A stretch of DNA of 64,000 bases. It comes from Pholiota molesta. Taxonomy: Eukaryota; Basidiomycota; Agaricomycetes; Agaricales; Strophariaceae. A program made the position numbers and the translations under genes. Positions 53,448-64,000 of the stretch are shown in pieces (position 1 is the first letter of the stretch; each line of letters starts with the position of its first letter). The stretch lies in the NCBI GenBank assembly GCA_014925825.1, contig JACGCK010000003.1:1054001-1118000 (forward strand). Direction: 5' to 3'. The notes below the pieces were generated by a model. The model was not told where the DNA came from. It worked only from the letters and a program-made list of their open reading frames with translations, and searched no databases.

Positions 53448-55149
53448 ATGTCCGAGCAGACAATTGCCCGGTGGAACGCAATCTCTCTTGATCGTCCCGA
53501 TGAATCCATGCCAGCCTCTTCATTGAAGGTACTCACTTCAGCTTCGCTCCGTTGATTTGGTCACCGTTACTGCCCTCGTTCCTTCTTCACCTACTAGCGT
53601 GGAAGGCCGGATGATATCGATGACGATGATGACGATGATGTCTCCCTGGTCTCTCGTTCTCCCTCCCCAATGCCACATGATCCTATGGATGTGGATGACA
53701 ATCACCTGGACAAATACGATGAGTACGTCCGCGGCCCCACTCGGGAAGTCATAACCGTCGACACCAAGATCAAGCCCACAAATAAGGGCTTCGCTCTGTT
53801 AGCAAAGCTCGGCTGGGTGGAAGGTCAACCGGTCGGATTGTCTGGCGAAGGTAACCTATTCGACTAAAGTGATACTATTTCCGCCTTCTAAATGCTATAT
53901 CAGGTCGAACCGAACCAATCCCATTTCACGTCAAATCAGATTTGACAGGGCTTGGAAAGACGAACCAAGATGTTCGAATGATTGAAACCACAGTTTCTCA
54001 GCGTCGAGAGCTCGATTCCGAGCGGCAGCAAAGGGAGAACGAGGAGCAACGTAAACTGCGTGAGGTGCGTTTCACATCATTCCATCACAATACCAATCAT
54101 GTAAATGGGTTGATTTCGTCTGCCAGGAATCTGTTGCGCGGAAGAACGCACTCGAATCAGAGATATCTTCCACTCTTCGTGCATTCTACTGCACATTGTG
54201 TGACAAGCAGTTCAAGAATGTTGCACAGTACGATGAACACACTAACTCGTACGCGCATCATCACAAGGCACGATTCAAAGACATGCAAGCCAACATCCGT
54301 ATGAAACCCAAAGAAGAGGTGGATAAACGTAAGGAAAAAGAGCGCAAGCGCGAGGAAAAAGAACTCCGCAAAATTGCCGCTGCTGCCGGCATCAAGATGC
54401 CCAAACCCCCCGTCGCAAGTTCATCCGTTTCTGTGGCCTTAACACCTATAGCCGACGCTCCTGCAGGCATGGAGGTCGACGGACAGCCAGCTGAACCCAA
54501 GAGATCTGGCTGGGCTTCAATATCCACCAGCCAAGGAAGCGCTTCGAGCACAACAGGTGGTTTCGCAAAATCAGGATGGGCTACCGTTGGCTCCTCCTCT
54601 TCTAACCCTCCCTCATCCAGCTTGTCGAATATCTCTGCCGTTCCGAGGGAAGTTAGTGCAGCACCCTCTCCACCGAATCTCCCGGCTCGGCCAGGTCATA
54701 ATCCGACCTTCCGCAACGCGGGCTGGACTTCTTTGGATACAGGAAGCTCACAGCCTCCTGCCCCTCCATCTTCATCCGCAGCACAAACTACCTCTATCAG
54801 TGGCCGCAGCAGCCCGCACGACTACCCTGCTCCGACGTCTTCCTCGATCACTTCAAATCAAGGCGGCTGGTCGCGCGGGTTCACTTCAAATCAGCCGCAG
54901 CCGTCGTCAGGAGGGCTGGGTTCTTCGGCAGCAGCGTCATCATCGCGGCAGTGGCATGGCTCATTTGCACCTGCACCTCCATCTGCACCTCCGCCGCCGC
55001 CTCCTGAGCCAACTCCGACCTATGTTTCACCTCCGCCACCTCCTCCACCTCCTTCGTCATTACATACCCCGGTCGCCCCGCCTGCTGAAGCCAAACCCGT
55101 GCGGTCAAATTGGCAACAATTCCAGAAGGGTGCAGGACGCAGGAAATAA
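53448..55149 (+). CDS. G-patch and C2H2 zinc-finger protein
   Basis: Starts MSEQTIARWNAISLDRPDES. After a short intron follow RGRPDDIDDDDDDDVSLVSR, then the G-patch region NKGFALLAKLGWVEGQPVGL and DLTGLGKTNQDV, a charged coiled coil (RRELDSERQQRENEEQRKLR), a C2H2 finger FYCTLCDKQFKNVAQYDEH then NSYAHHHKARF, Lys/Glu-rich sequence (DKRKEKERKREEKELRK), and a long Ser/Pro/Ala-rich tail with poly-proline near 55000. It ends WQQFQKGAGRRK. G-patch proteins activate DEAH helicases in splicing or ribosome assembly. The G-patch plus C2H2 order resembles GPATCH8. No frame breaks seen. It diverges from MPH1 with about 330 bases between. Confidence 0.88.
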
Positions 55150-55622
55150 TCTGTCATTCGTACTACAATCACTGATACACCACTTCTGCTCCAGAACCAA
55201 GACCTCACTCTTTTTGGCTTTTAATCCGGGTCTGTAGGTAACAACACGAAGAAGGATGATTCTTTATGTAAAAAATTATAAACACTATGACAGGAAAGAA
55301 GGAAATACTAAATAGCTACATTTGGGGAGTGGTTGCTCGTTGGAGAATAAAAAAAGATTTGATGTATGGTTGTGAATTCGAACGATGTATAAGTAGGTAA
55401 AAGTATGACTTTATGGACAACATCGGTAGCAAGAGCTGAAGAAACGAGAGGAACATGGCTCCACAAACAGGTGAGAGCAATGGGCAAGAGCATCACTACG
55501 ACGAGACCAGGAGGGATATATATGCGTGCGAGAGCAAGAAATAGTCCAACGTTTCCGAGAAAGCGCGGGAGGTGCGAAAATCGACAGACAGTACAAGCAG
55601 TTCGGCCAACAGAAAATGCTGT

Positions 55623-58429
55623 CTAGTCCGAGTCGCTTCCCGAGCTATCCGATGCCGAGCTAGAGTCCGACGAGTGCTCACTGTCGTCGTCTCGTCGCAC
55701 CGATGGGACAGGCGCACCTTGCGCTCCGCGGGGTTCGAAGAGCGCCATGCGCTCCTCCAGTTGGCGGATCTTCTCCGCCTCCTTCTCTTCGTCCATGCTC
55801 TTGCGCTTCAGGCCACCGGTACCCGTGCCCTTGCCCGTACGATTGCGCTTGGGCTGGGCTGGCTGGCGACTAGGCCGAAGGACAAAGTTATAGAGCTTCG
55901 TGAGGACCGCCGCTGGCAGTTGGTCAATCTCCAGCTCGATTTCCTCGGTGCTCTGCGATAGTTTTATGTATGGTTAGGGCCAATGTGCAAGGGCAGATAG
56001 CATACAAAAGGCATCGAAATGAAAATTACTCACGTCTCTGATTTCAGGGACACCTTCATGAATGATCTGGATGACTCGTTCCAGTCGCGCGCCATCAAGC
56101 TTGCCAATGGACTCGCTGAGATCCTTCTTTTGCTCAAAGGTCAAAACGTCGTCGTCGGTGACGTTTTTCTTGGACTTCTTCTTGGTAGAGGGCGCTTTGG
56201 GTTGCTGCTTGGGCGGAGGTTTTGATGTCGAAGCGACAGGAGCCTTCTCTTTCTTCTTCTCCTTCTTCTTTTCCTTTGCGAGCTTGGAACCCTTGAGACT
56301 CTCAATGTTATTCTTCATCGTCTCGATCTGGCTTTCCATCATCGCAATAGTGCCTAAGGAATGATATGTCAGCATTATAGGGAAACCATTTGGGAAAAAG
56401 AACCATACGTCGGCGTTCCTCATCCGAATCATCTTCTTCCTCTTCCTCGTCATCACTAGCTTCTTGCGCCTGAAGTGGAGGAAGGCCCTTCCACTTCTCG
56501 TCGAAAAGTTTTTGAAGTTCTTGTCCAGCGATGTTGACAGGAGTACCGGAAGGGTTGAAGGTGAAGCAGTTGCGGATCATCAACTTAAAATCATCGTAAA
56601 AAGCGGGCGCGGTTTCGTATTCGCCAGCATCAAGCTTTTACGCATGGTCGACAGATCCATTGGTTTCTTGACGATCTTTGGATAGCTTGGGATCTCAAGT
56701 TTTTGCCAATCTAATTTTGGGATTAGACAGTGGAAAAAAAAGAAATAAATCGAATATATGCGTACCAACAGGCTCATAAAAGGGATATGCGCTATTATAG
56801 TACTGCTTCTTGTGCAACTCAGACAAGATCTTGCTGCAGAAGCGGAGCTGCTCTGAGTGAATATCAGACTTGGTGCGCTTGACCTTCCTGTTCTTCTTGG
56901 GAGCATCGGCGTAAGGAAGGTCCTTGGGTGGCGGTGGATGAATCTCTCGCTTAGGCCGACCGATGGGCTCTGCCTCGGAGCGTCTGATGGTAGGGACGGA
57001 TGTCGAAGGGCGGCGAGCAGGAGGCGCTTTCTTGGAAACGACGGGGGCAACTGGAGGGGGAGGGGCCGGCGGCGTTGCTACCTTTTTCACAACAGGGGGC
57101 TTGGGCTTCTGGTAACAAACAATCAGACCAAATACGGACGAGAAAGGGACGAAATAAATAACAAACCTCTGTAGCTGGGGGAGATGCTTTAGCTGCTTAT
57201 CAAACACATCTTCCATCCGCTTTCCCATTCCGGCAACAACGTGGTCTGGCCCATTGAATAGCACAGCGTTCGACACCATCAAGCGGACGTCCGCGACAAA
57301 CTCGTCAGCGTTGTGATAACGAGGGTTGTAGGGATTGGGGTCGGGTTTTGCGGGATTGGAAGAGTTGAGTTTGCGCTCGATAGTTGAAAAATCCATCGGT
57401 GTCTTCACAATAGAGGGGTAATGTGGGATATTGAGGGCGATGGGATCTACAGGACGCAAAAAGGGTCCCGAATCTTTCAACTTTTTCAATGTTCTTACAG
57501 TAGAGGTCAAGAAACGCCATTGCTGAGTACTAAGGGTGACATCTGCTGGATTGTAGGTAGAAGTAGATGAACCCGTCGTTGGCGGTGGTGCGACGGAGGA
57601 GGGGGGTGGAGGGGCTGGGCTGGGTGCGTGGGACATGGCGACCGACGCTGGAGGTGGAGTGGCGGACTTTAGAAGAGCGGCGAGAGGCAGAGTGGGACAG
57701 ATCAGCACGCCCGTAACGGCGTACAGTAATAAAAAGGTAACTCACCTGCGCCTGTGACCTCATATCGACATCCTGCGTTCGCATCCTCTTCGCCGGCGGC
57801 TCCTGGTGGTCGTCGCTATCTTCTGGGTAGGATCTAGTTGCAGATCCGGTGCTTCCGCCATCGATGCTGGCCATTGAAAAGTCGCCTGAGATGCCTGGCG
57901 TGGCGGCCGGTGTCTGACTGTCGGCGTCGCCCATGATGACATCGCTGCGGTGGCCGTTAAAGTGGCCATTGGGACGTGTTGCTTCTTCCATCTTTATGTC
58001 GGCGAACGACTGGCCTGGAGGATGTTGCGGGGTGCCACTGGGAGTACGAACGGAAAGAGTGCCTGAAAGGGGGTAAAATTTTTGAGACAGGGATGAAGGA
58101 TGAAGAGACTGACTCGGATCGAGGGGCGTGCCGACCTGCGGAGCAGTGGACGCGTTGTCGAGTTTGTCGAGGCGGTCGATCGGCTTGATGGGAAGGGGCT
58201 CGTGCCGGACGTCGCTCTCCTGCTCCTGGTAGTCCATGTCTATTTTGACATCGGGGACATGGGCGTTGTCGGCGGGTGTCTGGGGGGAGTCTGTGGCGGG
58301 GGACGGACGGTTATCAAGGGCATTGAGGGAGACTGCGGCCGATATACCGTTGAGGGCGCTGTGGGCGGAGGGGTGGGCGCCGTTGAGGGTGGTGGCAGCC
58401 GAGTCTGGGGCATGTTGCGCGTGGTTCAT
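55623..58429 (-). CDS. bdf1: BET-family double-bromodomain protein (Bdf1-like)
   Basis: Reads acetylated histone H4 and links it to TFIID-type transcription. It starts MNHAQHAPDSAATTLNGAH with a long Ser/Pro/Asp N-terminus. Bromodomain 1 spans LTSTVRTLKKLKDSGPFLRP, IPHYPSIVKTPMDFSTIERK, AVLFNGPDHVVAGMGKRMED. Bromodomain 2 spans LRFCSKILSELHKKQYY, IPSYPKIVKKPMDLSTMRK, NCFTFNPSGTPVNIAGQELQ. Then come an acidic run, a Lys-rich run (KLAKEKKKEKKKEK), the ET domain (LTFEQKKDLSESIGKLDGAR, IIHEGVPEIRD, EIELEIDQLPAAVLTKLYNF) and an acidic Ser tail (SEHSSDSSSASDSSGSDSD). Asn of each acetyl-lysine pocket is visible in LFNGP and TFNPS. One slip near 56637, in an A run, looks like a missing base. Confidence 0.93.
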
Positions 58430-58627
58430 GATGGCGCGTGACAGTCACGGCGTGACAAAAGGGAAGGCAAGGGAAGATTTTTGGGGAGTTAGGGGGATCG
58501 CATCCTAGCTAGGTCTTTATAGCTGCTGGAATTTAAGGTTCAGATCTCCCGCGCAGGGGCCACCCCGCCAGCGTCCCTCCTCCCCCGTCCCTCTCCCGCC
58601 CCCTCCCCTCCCCGCCCGCCCAGCACC

Positions 58628-61201
58628 CTACGCCTCCTTCTCCTCGTCCTCCTCGCCCGTCGCCGCGAACACAGGCGCCGGCTGGTTCACCGTCCAGGCT
58701 GCAAATAAGGTTTCGGACAAAACCGCCACGTCAGCACCAATCAACGTACACATGTGCAAATAAAAAATTGTCTCGGCACGTGCGCGGCGCAATCATGCAA
58801 CCCGCTCGCTGCCCGCCGCCTTGTTAATGAAACGAAGCGCTCACCTTTCGTCCACTGCGGATCCTTGTCGTCTGCATACCTCAGCAGCGCTTCCCGGGGC
58901 TGTAAAAGGACAGTAAGCATCAACGTCCATCGCGATAACGAATAAGCGTGGGAAGGCGCCAGAGGCAACCGCGTCAAATCATCCATCAAATAAATGTGTA
59001 ACGATGGGCCCCGCCACCCGCGCTAGGCCAGGGAATTTGGAAAGACCCTGTCAAACCCCACACGAAGCCATTCACTCTAAGCGCAATGATTGTACTCACA
59101 TCGACATCCCTCGTCGTGTCCCGCACAAGGTTCTGCACGACGTGCTGCGTCGCGCTCGCTCCCACTCGTCCGCCCCGTCCAGGTCCAGTCACCGGCAGCT
59201 CTGGTCGTCTGCTCTTCTTCGGATCCATTCTCTCCTTCTCGCGCTTACGTTTCGTACCTCGCCCAGGGTCGAGGTCGCGGAACATGGGCAGTGCATGTGG
59301 TGTAAGAATTGTCGGGGCGGCCAGTGCATCAGACATGTCCTCGATCGTGACCTTCCTCGGCGGGCCTTTGCTTAGTATCAGTTTGGCGCCATTCAGCGAC
59401 GTCTCTGGCGAGTAGAGTACAACGATTTGTCCATTCGATAGTCCTGTCACGATCTATCAATGCATGACACCGGCATCCAAGGATGAGCATTCAACAATAT
59501 CAGTACAAATGGAAGAACCTAGGATCTCACCTGATTGATTTTTGAATGCCAGGCCACCTTGACGGGAGTGGTGTCCACAGCCAAAGACTTAACCTCCTCC
59601 AATCCATCTTTCTTCATAATCACTAGACGTCCTTGCCCCCTTTCGAAGTCGCCCCTGCCCCTGTGATGACATACTTATCATCCGGACTGAAGACTGCGTT
59701 CGTGCTCGGATATAACGTATTGAGCCCAGAATGCACCGCAAGGGGCTTTTTAAACGCCCGAAGATCCCACACTGTGTTTCTCGTCGGTTAAAGTGACAGC
59801 GAAAAGATTATAGAACTCACACTTCACCGTATCATCGCCACCACGGGTGAGTACCGTCCGTCTGTCCACGGAGAAGACCACAGAACCGGTCTCCGACCCC
59901 TTTACATGCGCATTCTCTATTGTCATGTTAGGCCTCACAAAATTCGAGCTTGTCTGCCACATGTGTAAAGCCCCATCAAGACAAGCTATAAAGACGTCGA
60001 TAAACATGTGAACCAAGAGATATTTTTGAACTGATAACGGCGCACCTCCTCCGATGAGATTACCATCCGGCGAGTAGTTGCAGGCTGTGACCTTAGTCCT
60101 AGCGCCTCTCTCCTTGGACCTGACAACAATAACTGTCTTCTGTTTTCGCTTGTTGTCGACGTCCCAAATCCTGTGAATTGCATGTTAGCATTGATATTAA
60201 AATTGACACACACAATTAGGGTGCATATACCTGATCGTTGAATCAGCAGAGCTGGTGATGAACAATTTTGGATCCTTTGGATGCCATGCACACGACGTCA
60301 ATTCGCCAACATGACCCCTAGAAAGAATGAAGGTGACAAGATGAATACAGAAGACCCAATACGGATTGCCGCAAATGGACTGACGATGTGTTTTTCATGT
60401 CGCGGATGTACGGATCTCCCTTTACAAAAGTAGCCCTAGCAGTCAGGGATTGGTATCCAAGCTCAGAAACAGATAAGAATATGCGTACAATTCTTCCCCA
60501 TCCCTATCGAACAGCTTTGCTTGAGTCGTCCCCGAAAGGCATAGAAATTGTGAGCCGTCGTTGGAGAACTTGAGGTCGTGGATCTATAAGGCCGGCTTTA
60601 GTAATTGATGATGAGATAGAAGTATAGGCGCTAAGAAGACACACATAATACGTCCCAGCCGGTTCCCAGCTCTTGAACGGTTTGCAGCGCATATCCATTC
60701 CGCCGAAATCCCATAATTTGCAGTCGTAGTCATATGAACCAGAAACAATCCTTGCGCCCGAAGGATCCAGCGCCAGTGCAGATACAACCTTTGTATGGTC
60801 CTTGAGATTGATTTCGTGTGTAATGGGGAATTGAGGAAGGTCGTCTTCCTCGTCTTCTGACGGTTCGAATTCTGGTTCTTCGAACCCTTTCTCTTGCTCC
60901 TCGTCGTCGGCTTTGTTGGGCGGAAGAGCGGGCCCCGGTTCACCGTCGTCGCTGTCCGCTGGTGTGGCACTCTTAGCAGCTGGCACGGAGGGACCCGGAG
61001 TAGGGCCCGCTACTGATTTCTTTGCGCCTGAAGGGCCCTTGAGATACACTGCGGGTCAGATTCTAGTGTTAGTGAATTACGAATGCCACGCACCTCCTCC
61101 CGTTTATTCTTGTCAAACCGAGCAGGATCGAGGGTTTTCTTCTGGACGGTCTTGCCGAAGCCAGAGATGCCCATGGCTGCGAAGACGTCTATGTTGTCCA
61201 T
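58628..61201 (-). CDS. WDR70-type WD40 repeat protein
   Basis: Starts MDNIDVFAAMGISGFGKTVQ, then a linker (KGPSGAKKSVAGPTPGPS), an acidic stretch (FEEPEFEPSEDEEDDLPQFP), and WD repeats: HTKVVSALALDPSGARIVSG, YDYDCKLWDFGGMD, LRSWEP-like SWEPAGTYYVHDLKFSNDGS, CAWHPKDPKLFITSSADSTI, ACNYSPDGNLIGGACLDGAL, SVDRRTVLTRGGDDTVKLWD, VFSPDDKYVITGAGA, ending in the conserved tail DPREALLRYADDKDPQWTK and WTVNQPAPVF. This is the WDR70/Gastrulation-defective family; the fission yeast and human members act in H2B monoubiquitination at DNA breaks. The join after KNKREE near 61080 seems one base out. Confidence 0.9.
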
Positions 61202-61445
61202 GACGAGAAAATAGGCGGTCTGAGGATGTGTTGGATGTTCTGCGACGAAGCTGCACATGCGTTCATGGGGGGCAGCGCCTTACCTAAGCACCCCATGCCT
61301 AATTGAACATGTCCGTAAGAGGACGATATCAAGCGTCGCGGCTGCGTAAGGCCAGTCAGTTACTGTAACATGCCCTTTTGCTCCCCACCGTCACACCCTT
61401 GCCCTCCGTCCACGACAGCCACTAGTCGTGTGTTCTCTGACCACC
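61202..61445. promoter_or_regulatory. Shared upstream region of WDR70 and the next gene
   Basis: About 244 bases between divergent starts at 61201 and 61446. No TATA box is obvious. Confidence 0.35.
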
Positions 61446-62137
61446 ATGCTCAAACGACAGCGGCAGCCATCGCCACCGCCCTCGTCTCCTAGCATCCCCA
61501 TTGTCGCTGAGTCTCCAGCCGACCTAGTCGAACGCAATTCAAAACGCAGGCGCACTGCAGCTCCCGTACTGGACGGCACTGCTCGCGGCTGGGCACCCGA
61601 GCAGGCGCCACCCGACGATGATGAGGAATACACGTACTCGGACGATGAGCAAGATGTCGCGCACGGCCCTCATCCCTACCCACTTCAGTCACAGTCTGAA
61701 TACACCTCTGCGAATACTATGCTTCGAGAGTTACACACAATGCATCAGCATCGCCTCCTATTTTCATCCCCATCTGAGGGCCAAAATTCCAATACGCCTC
61801 TATCCCCCAATCCTCTAGACACCACCCCTTTGAATCGCTATCATCCTCCCACATCAGATAAAACTCATCTACCGCTACAAAACGAACAGATGCAGTCAGC
61901 CTATGTATCACAGTCTATCGACAAAGGCCTGCACTCAGATGGCCTACTCATGGAAGAAGCCATTCGCGTTGCGGAGCTTTACGAGGGGCCTAACAAGTCA
62001 GTTTTCTTAGTCTTCCAAAGTAACTCCTTGAAAAGCTTTTCTCACCGAATTTGCTATATATTCCCAGATATCTAGGATCACTATTCTTATCTCGCAGACG
62101 CAAGCTAGATTCCTCCGATGAGATACCCGGAACATAA
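61446..62137 (+). CDS. Unknown nuclear-type protein, 206 aa
   Basis: Two exons, 61446-61996 and 62068-62137, sum to 621 bases. It starts MLKRQRQPSPPPSSPSIPIV and has a nuclear-localisation-like RNSKRRRTAAPVLDG, an acidic patch (PPDDDEEYTYSDDEQDV), a linker, a likely helix at EYTSANTMLRELHTMHQHRL, and the C-terminal block DGLLMEEAIRVAELYEGPNK then YLGSLFLSRRRKLDSSDEIP, which looks like the conserved core. I do not recognise a named family. Basic and acidic stretches suggest a nuclear protein. Confidence 0.72.
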
Positions 62138-62627
62138 GTTTTGTGTGTATTGTCATAAGTATCTGATTTTCGACAACACCTCTGCTTACGCATTATTCAT
62201 CTTGCCAGTTATTCTTTTATTCTTTAGCGAACCTACATCATTTATATCTGCAATTATCGTGCATTGCACACACATCAACACGCATTTGTATCATTAGACA
62301 ATATCATCCTTCTGCTATTTTGGCTTGATTTGTTCCGTTCCTCCGTGTACCTTGTCCTCTTTCTCGTCTCTTTCCCTACCTGTTGCTATCGACCTTTAAT
62401 TGCATGCATTCCATCAATCACTAAATTGATTATCCTATCGGGACGGTGGACAGTTAAGTATATACGAGAAAATACAAGGTGATGTGAGATATGCTAGCCC
62501 AAAATGTCGCTTCTCAGATCTCAGACTCCATCATTACAGTGACACCCTTGATGTCTCCGCTTTGACAAGGCCAATGTGCTTTCACACCAGGTGTTTGTTG
62601 GGAAGTTTGTTTTCCAGGTAGCTATCA

Positions 62628-63343
62628 CTACACCTGGATTTTTATTGGTTGCCCGAAGATATTGCTGAGCTCTTCCGTCAACAAGCCGTCAAAGGTGTGT
62701 CCATCTCTGGCATAGAACCATTCTCCAGTCTCATCATTGTGGTCGTATCGTTTTGGCCCACTGTTGTGTAAAACAAAAACAAAAGATCCTGAGCGTTGAT
62801 ATGTGTATCACATTTGGAGGAACGAGCATGTACCTGAGCGGAGAGGATAACCAGATTTGCTTATTGGGTGGTTGCTTGTTGATAACATAGGTACCATGGG
62901 AGCCAAGTTTGAGAGTGAGGACACCACTCTGTATCATAGAACCAAGGGTCAGCGCTTCGACATGTAGAAAGGCACCGTCGGCGTACATGATAGTCCACTT
63001 CGTAATCCGGGTGTCCTTCCGAGTCTACCAACTCCTCCAGAGTCTCTAGAAGTTCTTCCATGGTTTTATCTGCCAATGCATGGTACTCTTCCATAGACAA
63101 ATGACTATGCATAGAACAAGAAAAAATAATCAGTTTGACGCTCAGAGAGGACGCGGAAAAAGCGAACCTCTCATTCACCTGCGGCGGAGGTGTGGCGAAC
63201 GTCCGACGAAGCACAGTAGTACATCTTGTCGTCGGAATGATGATTGCAGCCTCCTTGTCGCGAATGCTTGAGTCGAACGCCGATACACTGAGGCTGCTGA
63301 GCAACGGGTTAGTGAACGTACTGTTTGCGAGAACATCTTTCAA
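62628..63343 (-). CDS. yfh1: Frataxin (mitochondrial iron-sulphur assembly)
   Basis: Frataxin stimulates sulphur transfer on the Nfs1-Isu complex in the matrix. A presequence ([20 protein letters not shown]) ends in an MPP-like RRTFAT site. The acidic helix follows: [40 protein letters not shown], then the beta-sheet [60 protein letters not shown] and [10 protein letters not shown]. Conserved acidic ridge and the [11 protein letters not shown] loop are all present. Three introns join in frame. The start at 63343 ([10 protein letters not shown]) is tentative; a first exon further upstream is possible. Confidence 0.92.
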
Positions 63344-63657
63344 AGTGGGTGGACGCGGTTCGCGTTGCTTGTGTCACTCACACTTGATTCAGGGTTAGGG
63401 TTATGTAGTCTCTGAATACGCAATTGAGGTGAAAATACACGCAAAGTTGTCCAACAAAAGTATGTGCTAATGGGCATCCGTCTTCTCTAACAACAGGACA
63501 GCGGAAGAAGACAATACATAGAAAGAGAGTGTATTAGAAGGAAATGAGATGAAAATAACATCGTGTGTGTTCCAAATGTTGTTTTCAACGTTTTCGAGGC
63601 GTTGTGCGTTCACCAGAAGAATTTTGGAAACGAGAAAATCATAATTCAATAATCAAC
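63344..63657. other. Short intergenic region between frataxin and rhodanese genes
   Basis: About 310 bases, AT-rich, no frame of note. It holds the promoter of the frataxin gene and the 3' end of the rhodanese gene, both on the minus strand. Confidence 0.4.
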
Positions 63658-64000
63658 CTATTTAGAGGCCGCTTTCTCATTTTCCTTCGCCGTCCATTCT
63701 AGCCAGGAACCTTTGTAGTTCAGGATGCTAATAACCAAGTCAACAATTCAATCTCTATGAAATAAACAAGATATTATGCTTACTTCGTGTACCCGTTCCT
63801 TTTGGCAACATCAGAGGCAGTGGTGCTTCGCATACCGCTACGGCAGTAGAAGATGACTTCTTGGCTGGTCCGAGGCTTCTCAAAACCAAACTTTTCGGCA
63901 AATTCTTGGCGGTCCATATGCAGAGCGTTTGGCAGAACAGTCAGGGGAAGATTCACGGCGGAGGGGATCATTCCTTGGATGACTTCATCTGGTTCCCTTA
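63658..64000 (-). CDS. Rhodanese-domain sulphurtransferase, 5' end outside window
   Basis: The part in view is the C-terminal two-thirds of a single rhodanese domain: GMIPSAVNLPLTVLPNALHM, RQEFAEKFGFEKPRTSQEVI, the active-site loop FYCRSGMRSTTASDVAK with the persulphide cysteine, GYTNILNYKGSWLEWTAKEN and the end KAASK. One intron near 63727-63785. The CRSGMRS loop and GSWxEW pattern match single-domain mitochondrial rhodaneses (yeast Rdl1 and TSTD1/HSP67B2 types). It lies upstream of frataxin on the same strand; both act on mitochondrial sulphur, which may be coincidence. Confidence 0.9.

Noticed and set aside
1..64000. CRISPR array, prophage, rRNA operon or secondary-metabolite cluster
   Set aside because: No regular spaced repeats, phage-type genes, rRNA sequence, or polyketide/peptide synthase domains are visible.

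Overview
The window reads as nuclear DNA of an Agaricomycete-type basidiomycete. Genes are dense and carry many short introns of about 45-70 bases with GT..AG ends. Some exons are only 6, 7 or 11 bases long. The protein families are typically fungal: SAGA subunit Sgf11, Mph1, Utp4, Has1, a BET protein, a BSC6-like transporter pair, and a secreted glycine-rich protein. I see no bacterial or viral genes, CRISPR array or rRNA.

Layout. 1-6.0 kb is gene-poor, with one doubtful small gene at 2.7-3.0 kb and broken membrane-like frames at 3.5-4.3 kb. 6.0-15.5 kb holds a Yippee protein, an intron-bearing tRNA-Met, SUMO protease Ulp1, SNARE Bet1, a polytopic membrane protein and a peptidyl-tRNA hydrolase 2 gene. 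16-22.5 kb is a tandem pair of MFS transporters. 23-31 kb has Sgf11, a CBS/PB1 membrane protein, a small membrane protein and a TMEM33/Pom33 protein. 31-36 kb has Has1, a second and divergent PTH2-family gene, and a secreted Gly/Asn/Ser repeat protein. 36.5-39.6 kb has a frame-broken orphan gene whose end runs into a foldback (MITE-like) element. 40-64 kb is dense with housekeeping genes: Mpv17/Sym1, Utp4, Tim10, a small zinc protein, threonine aldolase, Mph1, a G-patch/C2H2 protein, a Bdf1-type BET protein, WDR70, an unknown nuclear protein, frataxin, and a rhodanese that leaves the window.

There is no biosynthetic cluster. Several neighbours share broad themes: ribosome biogenesis (Has1, Utp4), chromatin and DNA repair (Sgf11, Bdf1, Mph1, WDR70), and mitochondria (Tim10, Mpv17, frataxin, rhodanese). 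Three gene pairs are divergent with short shared upstream regions: UTP4/TIM10, HAS1/second PTH2 and WDR70/unknown.

A recurring oddity is that conserved frames are interrupted by what look like single missing bases, mostly in short homopolymers, while the protein on both sides stays well conserved. This fits consensus sequencing error better than gene decay, and it makes many exon models approximate. I found no clearly new biological system. The best leads are the PTH2 paralogue pair with a shared 6-base exon, the secreted repeat protein, the foldback element that supplies the stop codon of the orphan gene, and the microexons.
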